Shown in pieces: positions 52,588-61,615 of a DNA stretch of 64,000 bases. This DNA is from Phocaeicola coprophilus (lineage in GTDB: Bacteria; Bacteroidota; Bacteroidia; Bacteroidales; Bacteroidaceae), in NCBI GenBank assembly GCA_016900015.1, contig JACJJM010000003.1, forward strand, positions 1 through 64,000, written 5' to 3'. Within the stretch, counting starts at the first letter, position 1, and every line of letters starts with the position of its first letter. The notes under the pieces are model-generated. The model did no database searches, had not been told where the DNA came from, and saw only the letters and a program-made list of their open reading frames with translations. Position numbers and translations under genes: made by a program.

Positions 52588-53930
52588 ACCACAGACTCTT
52601 CATACACAACGTGCATATCGTCAATGATGGCGAATGCTTCGAAGGAGCAGTCGTCATCGAAGGAGAACAGGTGGCCGAAGTGCTCCGCGGCGAGACTTCA
52701 CCTGCCCGTCCATGCGACGAAACGCTCGACGGACAAGGTGCCTACCTCCTGCCTGGCGTCATCGACGACCATGTGCATTTCCGCGACCCGGGACTGACCC
52801 AGAAAGCTGACATGGAAAGCGAAAGCCGTGCGGCTGCCGCCGGAGGCGTCACCTCCTACATGGACATGCCCAACACGGTGCCGCAGACCACGACGCTCGA
52901 AGCATTCGAAGCAAAAATGGCCGACGCAGCCCGCAAAAGCCGCGTGAACTATTCATTCTATTTCGGCGCAACAAACACCAATACCCCGTTGCTTAAAGAC
53001 CTGGACAAGTCGCGCGTCTGCGGCGTGAAGCTGTTCATGGGTTCCAGCACCGGCAATATGCTTGTCGACCGCATGGATGCCTTGCGTACCATCTTCTCGG
53101 AAGCCGGCATCCTCATCGCCGCCCATTGCGAGGACCAGTCTGTCATCGCCGAAAACATCAAACGTTGCAAGGCACTCTATGGCGACGACCCTGACGTCAG
53201 CCACCACCCCGAAATACGCAGTGCGGAAGCCTGCTACCGCTCCTCGGAACTGGCCGTGCGGCTGGCCCGCGAGACCGGTGCCCGCCTGCACATCGCTCAC
53301 ATCAGTACGGCCCGTGAGCTGACATTGCTGGAGGCGGCCCCGCTGGAGAACAAACACATCACAGCCGAAGCCTGCATCGCACATCTCTATTTCTCTCAAG
53401 ACGACTATGCCAAGCTGGGAACATGCATCAAGTGCAATCCCGCCATCAAGACAGTAGCCGACCGCGCAGCCTTGCGCTACGCACTGACGGATGGCAAAAT
53501 AGACATCATCGCCACCGACCATGCCCCTCATTTGCTGAAAGACAAAGAAGGCGGTGCTCTGAAAGCAGCTTCGGGAATGCCCATGCTGCAATTTTCCTTG
53601 GTGACTATGCTGGAACTGGCCGACGAAGGTGTCCTGAGCCTCACAGACGTCGTAGAAAAGATGTGCCATGCTCCGGCCCGTCTCTTCAGCATCGAAGGCC
53701 GGGGATACATCCGTCCGGGCTACCAAGCCGACTTGGTCCTGGTGCGCCCCGACTGCCCGTGGCAAGTCTGCAAAGAAAACATCCTGAGCAAATGCGGATG
53801 GAGCCCGATGGAAGGGCACACCTATCGTTGGAAGGTGGAGCGCACCTTTGTCAACGGACATCCGGTGTATGCGGAAGGCAAGGTGGACGACACTTGCCGT
53901 GGACAAGCCTTGAAATTCAACCGAAATTAG
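52584..53930 (+). CDS. pyrC: Dihydroorotase
   Basis: A 448-residue zinc amidohydrolase closing carbamoyl-aspartate to dihydroorotate in pyrimidine synthesis. Catalytic features: HVHFRDPG with metal ligands His63 and His65, Lys149 in CGVKLFMGSSTG (expected carbamylated lysine), His181 in AAHCEDQ, His239 in LHIAHIS, and Asp312 in ATDHAPH. The motif set is type I (long form) and separates it from allantoinase only moderately, so allantoinase is a less likely alternative. It overlaps the upstream glycosyltransferase and is 4 bases from the next gene. Confidence 0.92.
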   Translation: MNHRLFIHNVHIVNDGECFEGAVVIEGEQVAEVLRGETSPARPCDETLDGQGAYLLPGVIDDHVHFRDPGLTQKADMESESRAAAAGGVTSYMDMPNTVPQTTTLEAFEAKMADAARKSRVNYSFYFGATNTNTPLLKDLDKSRVCGVKLFMGSSTGNMLVDRMDALRTIFSEAGILIAAHCEDQSVIAENIKRCKALYGDDPDVSHHPEIRSAEACYRSSELAVRLARETGARLHIAHISTARELTLLEAAPLENKHITAEACIAHLYFSQDDYAKLGTCIKCNPAIKTVADRAALRYALTDGKIDIIATDHAPHLLKDKEGGALKAASGMPMLQFSLVTMLELADEGVLSLTDVVEKMCHAPARLFSIEGRGYIRPGYQADLVLVRPDCPWQVCKENILSKCGWSPMEGHTYRWKVERTFVNGHPVYAEGKVDDTCRGQALKFNRN

Positions 53931-53934
53931 CCTT

Positions 53935-54834
53935 ATGATTCTCTCTTACAAGATACACGAACTGACTGACTATATCAATTGGATATACTTCTTCCATGCT
54001 TGGGGATTCCAGCCGCGCTTTGCCAGCATTGCAGACATCCACGGCTGTGACACGTGCCGTGCCCTGTGGCTGCGTGACACTCCGGTGGAAGACCGTCCCA
54101 AGGCAACCGAAGCCATGCAGCTCTTCAAAGAGGCCCAACGCATGCTCTGGAAACTGGACGAAGACTACCAGGTGCATGCCATGTTCCGCCTATGCGAAGC
54201 CAATGCCGACGGCGACGACCTCCTGCTGGACGGTATGCGTTTCCCGCTGCTACGCCAGCAGTCTGCAAAGAGCGATAACAGTCCCAGCCTCTGCCTGAGC
54301 GATTTCGTACGCCCCCTTTCCAGCGGACAGCCCGATACGGTCGGCGTGTTTGCCACCACAGTGGACGAAGCTCTGGAGCAACTCTACGAGAACGACCCTT
54401 ACCAACGTATGCTCGTACACGTGCTGGCCGAACGGCTGGCTGAAGCCGCAGCCGAACGGATACACGAACAAGTACGAAAGGAATACTGGGGATATGCCAA
54501 GGACGAACACCTCACCATCAAACAACTGCTACGGGAAGACTACCAAGGCATACGCCCGGCTGTGGGCTATCCTTCCCTGCCCGACCAGTCGGTCAACTTC
54601 CTTTTGGACAAACTTCTGGACCTGTCGAAGATAGGTATCCGGCTTACTGAAAACGGCATGATGAGCCCACGCGCCTCAGTCAGCGGACTGATGTTTGCCC
54701 ACCCGCAGGCACGCTACTTTGCCATAGGAAAAATCGGTGAAGACCAACTGGCTGACTATGCAGCCCGACGAGACATGCCTGTGGAAACCTTACGCAAATT
54801 CCTTGCGGCCAACCTAACGGACAACAACCCTTAA
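53935..54834 (+). CDS. Stand-alone methionine synthase activation-domain protein
   Basis: A 299-residue protein matching the C-terminal activation domain of cobalamin-dependent methionine synthase. The SAM-binding motif is GIRPAVGYPSLPDQSVNFLL (R-P-A-x-G-Y-P core), with helices before it (NDPYQRMLVHVLAERLAEAA) and the late FAHPQARYFAIGKIGEDQL, all family hallmarks. The B12- and folate-binding modules are absent, so this would be a separate reactivating subunit acting with a MetH elsewhere. It contains the full MetH-activation length plus an N-terminal ~35-residue Cys-containing start. Confidence 0.88.
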   Translation: MILSYKIHELTDYINWIYFFHAWGFQPRFASIADIHGCDTCRALWLRDTPVEDRPKATEAMQLFKEAQRMLWKLDEDYQVHAMFRLCEANADGDDLLLDGMRFPLLRQQSAKSDNSPSLCLSDFVRPLSSGQPDTVGVFATTVDEALEQLYENDPYQRMLVHVLAERLAEAAAERIHEQVRKEYWGYAKDEHLTIKQLLREDYQGIRPAVGYPSLPDQSVNFLLDKLLDLSKIGIRLTENGMMSPRASVSGLMFAHPQARYFAIGKIGEDQLADYAARRDMPVETLRKFLAANLTDNNP

Positions 54835-54846
54835 ACCTATAGATTC

Positions 54847-56010
54847 ATGCTTCTACGAATATTCCTCTTTTTACTGGCTTGCATGCTCTTGTCTGACTGG
54901 TACATCTATCAGGCATACATCCGCAAGCTCACGCACAAACTATCCCTCCGCCTGCTCTATTTCGTCCCGACTTTCCTGTTGTTACTGACGCTTGTCATCC
55001 TTGTCTGCAACGAAGACTACAGCGACAGAGAGACACACATCGCCGGCATCTATCTTATCGTCTACATGGCACTCACCATCCCCAAAGGCCTCTTCAGCCT
55101 GTGCTCGCTGCTGGGAAAAGCCTTCAAACGGCTATGGCGGCCTGCCGGAACGATAGGTACGGCGACAGGGCTGGTCATCGGACTTGCCAGCATGGGTATG
55201 GTGCTCTATGGGACTCTCTTCGGGTGGCATGACTATCAAGTGAAGGAAATCACATTCCAATCAAACGACTTACCCGAAGCTTTCGACGGTTATCGCATCG
55301 TGCAATTCTCCGACTTGCACATCGGAACGATTGCTGGCTATCCCAAGCAAGTACAACGCCTGGTCAATCTCATCAACGCTCAAAAGGGAGACGTCATTAC
55401 ATTCACGGGAGACTTGGTGAACCATCGCGCCACGGAACTGGACAACGTAGAAAGCATTCTCAGCCAACTACATGCGCCCGATGGTGTTTATTCCGTGCTG
55501 GGCAACCACGATTACAGCACTTACGTGAAATGGAACAGTGAAGAGGAACGGCTGGCCAATGTGGCCGACCTGGAAAAAAGACAGGCAACAATGGGATGGC
55601 AGCTGCTGAACAATGACCACACCATCCTGCAACGCGGCGATACATGCATCGCCCTCATCGGCGTGGAAAATCAAGGCTTGCCCCCTTTCCCGCAACATGG
55701 CGACCTGCCCAAAGCCATGAAAGGCACGGAAGGCCTCTTCAAAGTGCTCCTCAGCCATGACCCAACACACTGGCGCCGCGAAGTGCTTCCTCAAAGCGAC
55801 ATCCAACTCATGCTTGCCGGACACACACACGCCATGCAATTCCAACTGTTCGGATTCACACCGGCTTCCTGGTTCTTCCCGGAAAGCCATGGCCTGTATC
55901 TCGACAACGGACGCGGGCTGTATGTCAACGTCGGCGTAGGCGAAGTGATGCTGCCCTTCCGCTTCGGAGCCTGGCCCGAAATTACGGTAATAACCTTACG
56001 CAAGAATTAG
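54847..56010 (+). CDS. Membrane-anchored metallophosphoesterase
   Basis: A 387-residue protein. The N-terminal ~135 residues carry about four membrane helices (RIFLFLLACMLLSDWYIYQA, LLYFVPTFLLLLTLVILV, AGIYLIVYMALTIP, GTATGLVIGLASMGMVLYG). A calcineurin-like phosphoesterase domain follows, with the full metal set: VQFSDLHIGT, TFTGDLVNH, VLGNHDYS, LLSHDPTHW and LAGHTHAMQF. It resembles YkuE/YaeI-type enzymes that hydrolyse membrane phospholipid or UDP-sugar substrates on the membrane surface. The exact substrate is unknown. It sits 12 bases after the MetH-activation gene. Confidence 0.9.
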   Translation: MLLRIFLFLLACMLLSDWYIYQAYIRKLTHKLSLRLLYFVPTFLLLLTLVILVCNEDYSDRETHIAGIYLIVYMALTIPKGLFSLCSLLGKAFKRLWRPAGTIGTATGLVIGLASMGMVLYGTLFGWHDYQVKEITFQSNDLPEAFDGYRIVQFSDLHIGTIAGYPKQVQRLVNLINAQKGDVITFTGDLVNHRATELDNVESILSQLHAPDGVYSVLGNHDYSTYVKWNSEEERLANVADLEKRQATMGWQLLNNDHTILQRGDTCIALIGVENQGLPPFPQHGDLPKAMKGTEGLFKVLLSHDPTHWRREVLPQSDIQLMLAGHTHAMQFQLFGFTPASWFFPESHGLYLDNGRGLYVNVGVGEVMLPFRFGAWPEITVITLRKN

Positions 56011-56019
56011 AAATATCAT

Positions 56020-56027
56020 TAACTTTG
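56020..56027 (+). promoter_or_regulatory. Internal promoter -7 box before plsC
   Basis: TAACTTTG, an exact TAnnTTTG match, 38 bases before the plsC ATG, just after the phosphoesterase stop. plsC may therefore be transcribed from its own start as well as from the operon. Confidence 0.5.
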
Positions 56028-56065
56028 CGCCTAAATTTCAGAGAACGACTCATTAAGCTTCTATT

Positions 56066-56800
56066 ATGGGAAAAATACTTTACCGCATCTACCAAGTCTG
56101 CATAGCATTGCCCATTCTGCTGGTACTCACACTCCTGACTGCCATCGTCACCATCATCGGCTCATTTGTCGGCAGTGCGCATTTCTGGGGCTATTATCCG
56201 GGAAAAATCTGGTCGCAACTCATCTGCCGCATCCTGTTGCTCCCCATCAAGGTCAACAACAACCAACAAGTCAAAACCAACCAATCATACATCTTCGTGG
56301 CCAACCACCAAGGAGCTTTCGACATCTTCCTCATCTACGGCTTCCTGGGAAGAAACTTCAAGTGGATGATGAAGAAATCGCTCCGCACCATCCCCTTTGT
56401 AGGAAAAGCCTGCCAATCGGCCGGCCACATCTTCGTGGACAAATCCGGCCCGAAGAAAATACAGGAGACCATCGAGCAGGCCCGCCACACGCTCATCGAC
56501 GGCACATCGCTCGTCGTGTTCCCGGAAGGCAGCCGCACCTACACCGGCAAGATGCGTCCTTTCAAGAAAGGGGCATTCCAGTTGGCTGACGAGCTCCAAC
56601 TGCCCATCGTCCCACTCACGATTGACGGTTCCTTTGAAATCCTTCCCCGCACAAGCAAGTTCATCAAGCGCCGCCGCATGACACTCACCATGCACGACCC
56701 CATCTATCCGCAGGGACAAGGCCCGGAGGACATCAAGGAAACTATGGAGAAAGCCTACGAAGCCATCCAAAGCCGTCTGCCGGAGAAGTACAAAGACTGA
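56066..56800 (+). CDS. plsC: 1-acyl-glycerol-3-phosphate acyltransferase
   Basis: A 244-residue inner-membrane acyltransferase that adds the second acyl chain in phosphatidic acid formation. Catalytic block I is FVANHQGAFDIF (His81 and Asp86 of the HX4D motif). Block III is LVVFPEGSRTYTG, with the Glu-Gly pair. A membrane anchor of about 25 residues precedes it (VCIALPILLVLTLLTAIVTI). Length is normal. It has a promoter box of its own at 56020-56027 and a bidirectional terminator downstream. Confidence 0.94.
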   Translation: MGKILYRIYQVCIALPILLVLTLLTAIVTIIGSFVGSAHFWGYYPGKIWSQLICRILLLPIKVNNNQQVKTNQSYIFVANHQGAFDIFLIYGFLGRNFKWMMKKSLRTIPFVGKACQSAGHIFVDKSGPKKIQETIEQARHTLIDGTSLVVFPEGSRTYTGKMRPFKKGAFQLADELQLPIVPLTIDGSFEILPRTSKFIKRRRMTLTMHDPIYPQGQGPEDIKETMEKAYEAIQSRLPEKYKD

Positions 56801-56827
56801 AAAGCAGAATCGCACTCATGATAAACA

Positions 56828-56866
56828 AATAAAAGCAGCCGTGATACAGCCACGACTGCTTTTATT
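56828..56866. terminator. Bidirectional terminator between plsC and the hydrolase gene
   Basis: AATAAAAGCAG (56828-56838) pairs with CTGCTTTTATT (56856-56866), with an inner CGTG/CACG stem. A-rich on the left and T-rich on the right, so it can end both converging transcripts. Confidence 0.88.
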
Positions 56867-56885
56867 GTATTCTAACAAGTCCTGT

Positions 56886-58061
56886 CTACTCTTTCACATC
56901 CAGCCACCGCTGGAAAAACTCCAAGACCTCGCGCTGCATGTCACGACTGAAGAAATGCTGTTCGTCCCATATTTTCGTAACCAGACGGTCGGAAGCATCA
57001 TTGTCGGACCATACGCGGCGCATCGTGCGGTAGGCATCCTCCACGCCGGCCACGGGAAAGAGCTTGTCACGGCTTCCGTTGAAGAAAAGCGTAGGCTTGG
57101 GACAAGCGATGGACGCCACGTGCGGATAGTCCAGCCAACGGCGCAGGCCGGGGATGAGCATCGAATAAGCCGAGCCGCCTTTGTTCTGGTTGTTGGTAAG
57201 TGTCATCAGGTGTTCGGTCGTGTTCATCCAGCAGACGGAAGCCGAAGTCTTCACCACGTCGGTCAGCGCGGAAAGCATCCAGGAGCGGTAAGCTCCCATC
57301 GAAAAGCCCAGACAACCCACCCGCTCCGGGTCGACAAACGGCAGGGATGCCAAGAACTCGGCACTGCGCACGTCGTCCATGTTGATATACGCGCCCCATG
57401 AGCTTCCCATCTGAAGGAAGTTGCTGGCCAGGGCCTGCTGACGGTCATAATCAATGCCTTCCTTGCAGCCGCGTTCGCCCCAGAAGAGCGCATCGACACT
57501 GAGCACCACAAAACCGTGGGATGCAAAATAGTCGCCGACATACTGCCCGTCGTAGCAACGCTTGGCCCAATCGTCAGCATCGGCCAATACCTCTGACGAC
57601 ACGCCAAAGGGGCGCACCATCTTCTCCTTTCCGATGGAGAAATGTGCCCCGTGGTCATGGAGCATCACGACGGCCGGCAGGCGTTCCCCCTCATGCCCCT
57701 CCGGCACCAGCAGGTAGGCGGGCACACGACTCCAGGCGGAAATGTTGAACTCTATCTTGCGCACCTCGTAGCCTTCGCGCTGCTCCGTGGCGACCGTCCG
57801 CATCGCCCAGCCGGACGGAGCAGGAGGCACATTTTGCAGGCATTCGTCCACCTTGGACCGCGCCTCGGCACGCCAACGGGCAAAGTCCGTTTCCGGCGCA
57901 TTTCCCCATGCGGCGGGATAAGTCAATTGTTCTTTCATCTGCTGGTAAAAGAGAGGCATATTGTTCACCACCTCATAGCGGAGCGTGTCAGATTCCAGCA
58001 AAGCCGCAGCCGACACGCCTGACGACAACAATGCCGCCACCAAAGTGCATATTAGTCTCAT
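56886..58061 (-). CDS. Secreted alpha/beta hydrolase (dienelactone hydrolase-like)
   Basis: A 391-residue enzyme with a short signal peptide (residues 1-18, ending near VSA). The alpha/beta fold is seen in RLPAVVMLHDHGAHF (oxyanion region) and the nucleophile elbow VGCLGFSMGAYRSWML (Ser in GFSMGA). The later Asp in FFNGSRDKLFP and His in EQHFFSRD complete the triad. It resembles the Abhydrolase_7 group of exported esterases in Bacteroidetes. Substrate unknown; acetyl or feruloyl esterase activity is plausible. It is divergent from metG, with a promoter box at 58095-58102. Confidence 0.84.
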   Translation of the reverse strand: MRLICTLVAALLSSGVSAAALLESDTLRYEVVNNMPLFYQQMKEQLTYPAAWGNAPETDFARWRAEARSKVDECLQNVPPAPSGWAMRTVATEQREGYEVRKIEFNISAWSRVPAYLLVPEGHEGERLPAVVMLHDHGAHFSIGKEKMVRPFGVSSEVLADADDWAKRCYDGQYVGDYFASHGFVVLSVDALFWGERGCKEGIDYDRQQALASNFLQMGSSWGAYINMDDVRSAEFLASLPFVDPERVGCLGFSMGAYRSWMLSALTDVVKTSASVCWMNTTEHLMTLTNNQNKGGSAYSMLIPGLRRWLDYPHVASIACPKPTLFFNGSRDKLFPVAGVEDAYRTMRRVWSDNDASDRLVTKIWDEQHFFSRDMQREVLEFFQRWLDVKE

Positions 58062-58094
58062 ATCGTAATCTTCTTTTTAAACATTCCGTATCGG

Positions 58095-58102
58095 CAAAGA
58101 TA
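58095..58102 (-). promoter_or_regulatory. Promoter -7 box of the hydrolase gene
   Basis: The minus strand reads TATCTTTG, an exact TAnnTTTG match, 33 bases before the ATG at 58061. Confidence 0.5.
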
Positions 58103-58180
58103 GTGCAACCTGAAGAAAAAACACACCTTCCACTCCCGAAATATGAGGCCTATACTCGGCCCGAGGACGGAAAGGAAGGC

Positions 58181-58212
58181 GTGCGGGAGCGGGCTCTACT
58201 CCGCTCCCGCAC
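58181..58212. repeat. GC-rich perfect hairpin between divergent promoters
   Basis: GTGCGGGAGCGG (58181-58192) pairs perfectly with CCGCTCCCGCAC (58201-58212) around an eight-base loop. It lies between the hydrolase and metG promoters, where no transcript should end. A regulator site or an insulating element is possible. Confidence 0.75.
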
Positions 58213-58279
58213 CGACTACATAGCCTGCCAAGGAAGGAAATATCCCGTTCCAACGCACACGGGTTGCAAGCGAAATGTG

Positions 58280-58287
58280 TATCTTTG
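58280..58287 (+). promoter_or_regulatory. Promoter -7 box of metG
   Basis: TATCTTTG, an exact TAnnTTTG match, 45 bases before the metG ATG at 58333. An earlier in-frame ATG (58264) lies upstream of this box and so is not the start. Confidence 0.6.
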
Positions 58288-58332
58288 CAACATCTTTACG
58301 TAGCATATCACAAAAACAACGATTATACGAAA

Positions 58333-60372
58333 ATGGAAAAGAAATTCAAGCGAACGACCGTGACATCGGCCCTGCCTTATGCCAACGGTCCTGTACACAT
58401 CGGCCACCTGGCTGGCGTATATGTCCCTGCCGACATCTACGTGCGCTATCTTCGTCTGAAAAAGGAGGACGTGCTCTTCATCGGAGGTTCTGACGAACAC
58501 GGTGTGCCCATCACCATCCGTGCCCGCAAGGAGGGCGTCACGCCGCAAGACATCGTCGACCGCTACCACACACTCATCAAGCAGTCATTTGAAGAATTCG
58601 GCATTTCCTTCGATGTCTATTCACGCACCTCTTCAAAGATACACCACGAGACGGCTTCCGACTTCTTCCGCAAGCTCTATGACAAGGGAGAATTCATCGA
58701 GAAGACCAGCATGCAATACTATGACGAAGAGGCCAAAACGTTCCTGGCCGACCGCTACATCGTCGGCGAATGTCCCTACTGCCACGCACAGGGAGCCTAC
58801 GGCGACCAGTGTGAGAAATGCGGTTCGTCACTCTCCCCCACCGAGCTCATCAACCCCAAAAGCGCCATCAGCGGCAGCAAGCCCGTGATGCGCGAGACCA
58901 AGCACTGGTATCTCCCGCTCGACAAACATGAGGAATGGCTGCGCAAGTGGATTCTGGAAGACCACAAGGAATGGCGTCCGAACGTGTACGGACAATGCAA
59001 GAGCTGGCTCGACATGGGCCTACAACCGCGTGCCGTGAGCCGTGACCTCGACTGGGGCATCCCCGTGCCCGTGGAAGGAGCTGAAGGCAAAGTGCTCTAC
59101 GTCTGGTTCGATGCCCCCATCGGCTACATCAGCAACACCAAGGAACTGCTGCCCGACTCGTGGGAAAAATGGTGGAAAGACCCTGAAACACGCCTCATCC
59201 ACTTCATCGGCAAGGACAACATCGTGTTCCACTGCATCGTGTTCCCCGCCATGCTGAAGGCTGAAGGCTCGTACATCCTGCCCGACAACGTGCCAGCCAA
59301 TGAATTCCTCAATCTCGAAGGTGACAAAATCTCTACTTCACGCAACTGGGCCGTGTGGCTTCACGAATACCTCCGCGACTTCCCCGGCAAGCAAGACGTG
59401 TTGCGCTACGTGCTCACAGCCAATGCTCCGGAGACGAAAGACAACGACTTCACATGGAAAGACTTCCAGGCACGCAACAACAACGAGCTGGTCGCTGTCT
59501 ACGGAAACTTCGTCAACCGTGCCCTCGTGCTCACCCAGAAATATTTCGAAGGCCGCGTGCCCGAGTGCGGCGAACTGACAGACTATGACCGCGAGACACT
59601 GCGCGAGTTTGCCGACGTGAAAGCACAGGTGGAACGCCTGCTCGACGTCTTCAAGTTCCGCGACGCACAGAAGGAAGCGATGAACCTGGCACGCATCGGC
59701 AACAAATACCTGGCCGACACCGAACCTTGGAAACTGGCCAAGACCGACATGCCGCGCGTAGCCACCATCCTCAACATCGCCCTGCAACTGGTGGCCAACC
59801 TGGCCATCGCCTTCGAACCGTTCCTGCCGTTCAGCTCGGAAAAACTCCGCCACATGCTCTGCATGGACAGCTTCGACTGGAACCAACTGGGACACACCGA
59901 CCTGCTCCCGGCCGGACACCTGCTGGGCAAACCCGAGCTGCTCTTCGAGAAAATCGAGGATGATGTCATCAACGCCCAAGTGGAGAAACTCCAGGCTACG
60001 AAGAAAGCCAACGAAGAAGCCAACTACAAGGCCAATCCCATCCGCCCGAACATCGAGTTCGATGACTTCCTGAAGCTCGACATCCGCGTGGGCACAGTGC
60101 TCGAATGCACCAAAGTGCCTAAGGCAGACAAGCTGCTCCAGTTCAAAATAGCCGACGGGCTGGAAAACCGCACCATCGTGTCAGGCATTGCCCAACACTA
60201 CAAACCGGAAGAACTCGTAGGCAAACAGGTGTGCTTCATCGCCAACCTGCCGCCCCGCAAGCTCAAAGGCATCGTGTCGGAAGGCATGATTCTCTCGGCT
60301 GAGAACTTTGACGGAAGCCTCTCCGTCGTGACCACCCTGCGCGAGGTGAAACCCGGCAGCGAGGTCAAGTGA
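58333..60372 (+). CDS. metG: Methionyl-tRNA synthetase
   Basis: A 679-residue class I synthetase. The HIGH motif is [11 protein letters not shown] (His22-His25). The knuckle with zinc cysteines is [18 protein letters not shown]. The KMSKS-equivalent loop reads KISTS (Lys332), a known variant. The C-terminal ~105 residues (from about 575) are an EMAP-II-like tRNA-binding domain ([20 protein letters not shown]) that dimerises the enzyme. The ATG at 58333 follows a promoter at 58280-58287. A DUF3783 gene follows after 31 bases. Confidence 0.96.
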   Translation: MEKKFKRTTVTSALPYANGPVHIGHLAGVYVPADIYVRYLRLKKEDVLFIGGSDEHGVPITIRARKEGVTPQDIVDRYHTLIKQSFEEFGISFDVYSRTSSKIHHETASDFFRKLYDKGEFIEKTSMQYYDEEAKTFLADRYIVGECPYCHAQGAYGDQCEKCGSSLSPTELINPKSAISGSKPVMRETKHWYLPLDKHEEWLRKWILEDHKEWRPNVYGQCKSWLDMGLQPRAVSRDLDWGIPVPVEGAEGKVLYVWFDAPIGYISNTKELLPDSWEKWWKDPETRLIHFIGKDNIVFHCIVFPAMLKAEGSYILPDNVPANEFLNLEGDKISTSRNWAVWLHEYLRDFPGKQDVLRYVLTANAPETKDNDFTWKDFQARNNNELVAVYGNFVNRALVLTQKYFEGRVPECGELTDYDRETLREFADVKAQVERLLDVFKFRDAQKEAMNLARIGNKYLADTEPWKLAKTDMPRVATILNIALQLVANLAIAFEPFLPFSSEKLRHMLCMDSFDWNQLGHTDLLPAGHLLGKPELLFEKIEDDVINAQVEKLQATKKANEEANYKANPIRPNIEFDDFLKLDIRVGTVLECTKVPKADKLLQFKIADGLENRTIVSGIAQHYKPEELVGKQVCFIANLPPRKLKGIVSEGMILSAENFDGSLSVVTTLREVKPGSEVK

Positions 60373-60403
60373 CCCCATAAACCTTACTACACACACTCTT
60401 TTT

Positions 60404-60775
60404 ATGAAAGAAATCTTACTTTATAATTTAGACAATGAAAAAGGGAAGCAGATCAGACAGGTCTGCTCCCCTTTGTCCATCTCCTGCCGCGACGTGGCCT
60501 CCGACGAATATCTCCAGACCATCGGCGCACTGGCCGGACTACCGGGCTTCATGCTGCGGCCCATGACCGTGGCCGCTCCGGCATTCAGCGACGAAATGAT
60601 GCTCTTCTGCGGCTTCACGAACGATGACATCTACGACTTCCTGTCCCGTTACAAGGCTGCCGGCATCGCTCCCGTACACCTCAAGGCTACTCTCACTCCG
60701 CACAACGTCGGATGGAATTCCCTGGAGATACACGACGAACTCACCAAGGAGCATGAAGCGATGAACAAGAAATAA
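60404..60775 (+). CDS. DUF3783 protein
   Basis: A 123-residue soluble protein, no signal or membrane segment. The parts EILLYNLDNEKGKQIRQVCS, MMLFCGFTNDDIYDFLSRYK and the tail ATLTPHNVGWNSLEIHDELT match the DUF3783 pattern. The function is unknown. It follows metG by 31 bases and precedes the glycosyltransferase by 24, so it may be co-transcribed with both. Confidence 0.85.
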   Translation: MKEILLYNLDNEKGKQIRQVCSPLSISCRDVASDEYLQTIGALAGLPGFMLRPMTVAAPAFSDEMMLFCGFTNDDIYDFLSRYKAAGIAPVHLKATLTPHNVGWNSLEIHDELTKEHEAMNKK

Positions 60776-60799
60776 CTCCAGACGCTCCCTCCAGCTCCC

Positions 60800-61612
60800 A
60801 TGAACTATTTCATCACGTACGGCGACGAGCATTACATCCAATCTGCCAGGCGGTTGGCCGATGAGGCTGAACGCCTCCACTTGTTCGACCACGTACAGGC
60901 ATTTTCCCCTGCCGACCTGCCGGCCGAGGTGAAGGCCCATCCGCTCATGCACTATACACGGGGCGGAGGCTATTGGTATTGGAAGCCCTGCCTCATCCGC
61001 GAATGCCTCCGGCAAATGCAGCCTGACGACATCCTGGTCTATGCCGACTCGGGATGCACCGTGCAGCCGTCACACGAATGGGCACGCTATTTCCGCGACC
61101 TGCGCACGAAGAGCATCGTCGTGTTCCGGCTGGGATACAAGAACAAATGGTTCTGCCGACGAAACCTGATGGAATATGCCACCCGCCACGAACCGCACTG
61201 GGGGGAATACCTTCAAGTGTTGGGGGGATTTCTCGTCATGCGCAAGACGGAGACAACCTGCCGTCTGGTGGATGACTGGGCGCGGCTGATGGGCGAGCAC
61301 CCAGAGTTCGTGACCGACGTGACGGAAAAGGAACGTACACAGGAAGCTCCTTATTTCCGGGAAAACCGCCATGACCAGAGCGCACTGAACGCTTGCCTCT
61401 ACCGCTATCGGGCACAAGTGAAAATCCGCTGGGAAAACGTGGAACGCATCGACCCCTTCCGGCAGCAGGCCGTCATCGCGTCACGCTTGTCGGACAAGAA
61501 TCCCCATCGTGTCACCCCCAAGTACACCTGGGGAAAATACCTCATCCGCACACTCGTGGGCAAACCGCTCGCCTTGCTGCAACAGATGTATTGGGAAAGG
61601 AGACGCCCCTGA
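60800..61612 (+). CDS. Putative glycosyltransferase
   Basis: A 270-residue cytosolic protein. The N-terminal MNYFITYGDEHYIQSARRLA is typical of the start of small glycosyltransferases. A block GGGYWYWKPCLIRECL (about 55-70) is followed by DDILVYADSGCT, where the acidic ADSG could bind the nucleotide-sugar metal. The C-terminus is basic (YWERRRP). I read it as a GT-A-like glycan-cluster transferase; the family and sugar are unknown. It stands four bases before the flippase gene. Confidence 0.75.
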   Translation: MNYFITYGDEHYIQSARRLADEAERLHLFDHVQAFSPADLPAEVKAHPLMHYTRGGGYWYWKPCLIRECLRQMQPDDILVYADSGCTVQPSHEWARYFRDLRTKSIVVFRLGYKNKWFCRRNLMEYATRHEPHWGEYLQVLGGFLVMRKTETTCRLVDDWARLMGEHPEFVTDVTEKERTQEAPYFRENRHDQSALNACLYRYRAQVKIRWENVERIDPFRQQAVIASRLSDKNPHRVTPKYTWGKYLIRTLVGKPLALLQQMYWERRRP

Positions 61613-61615
61613 CCT

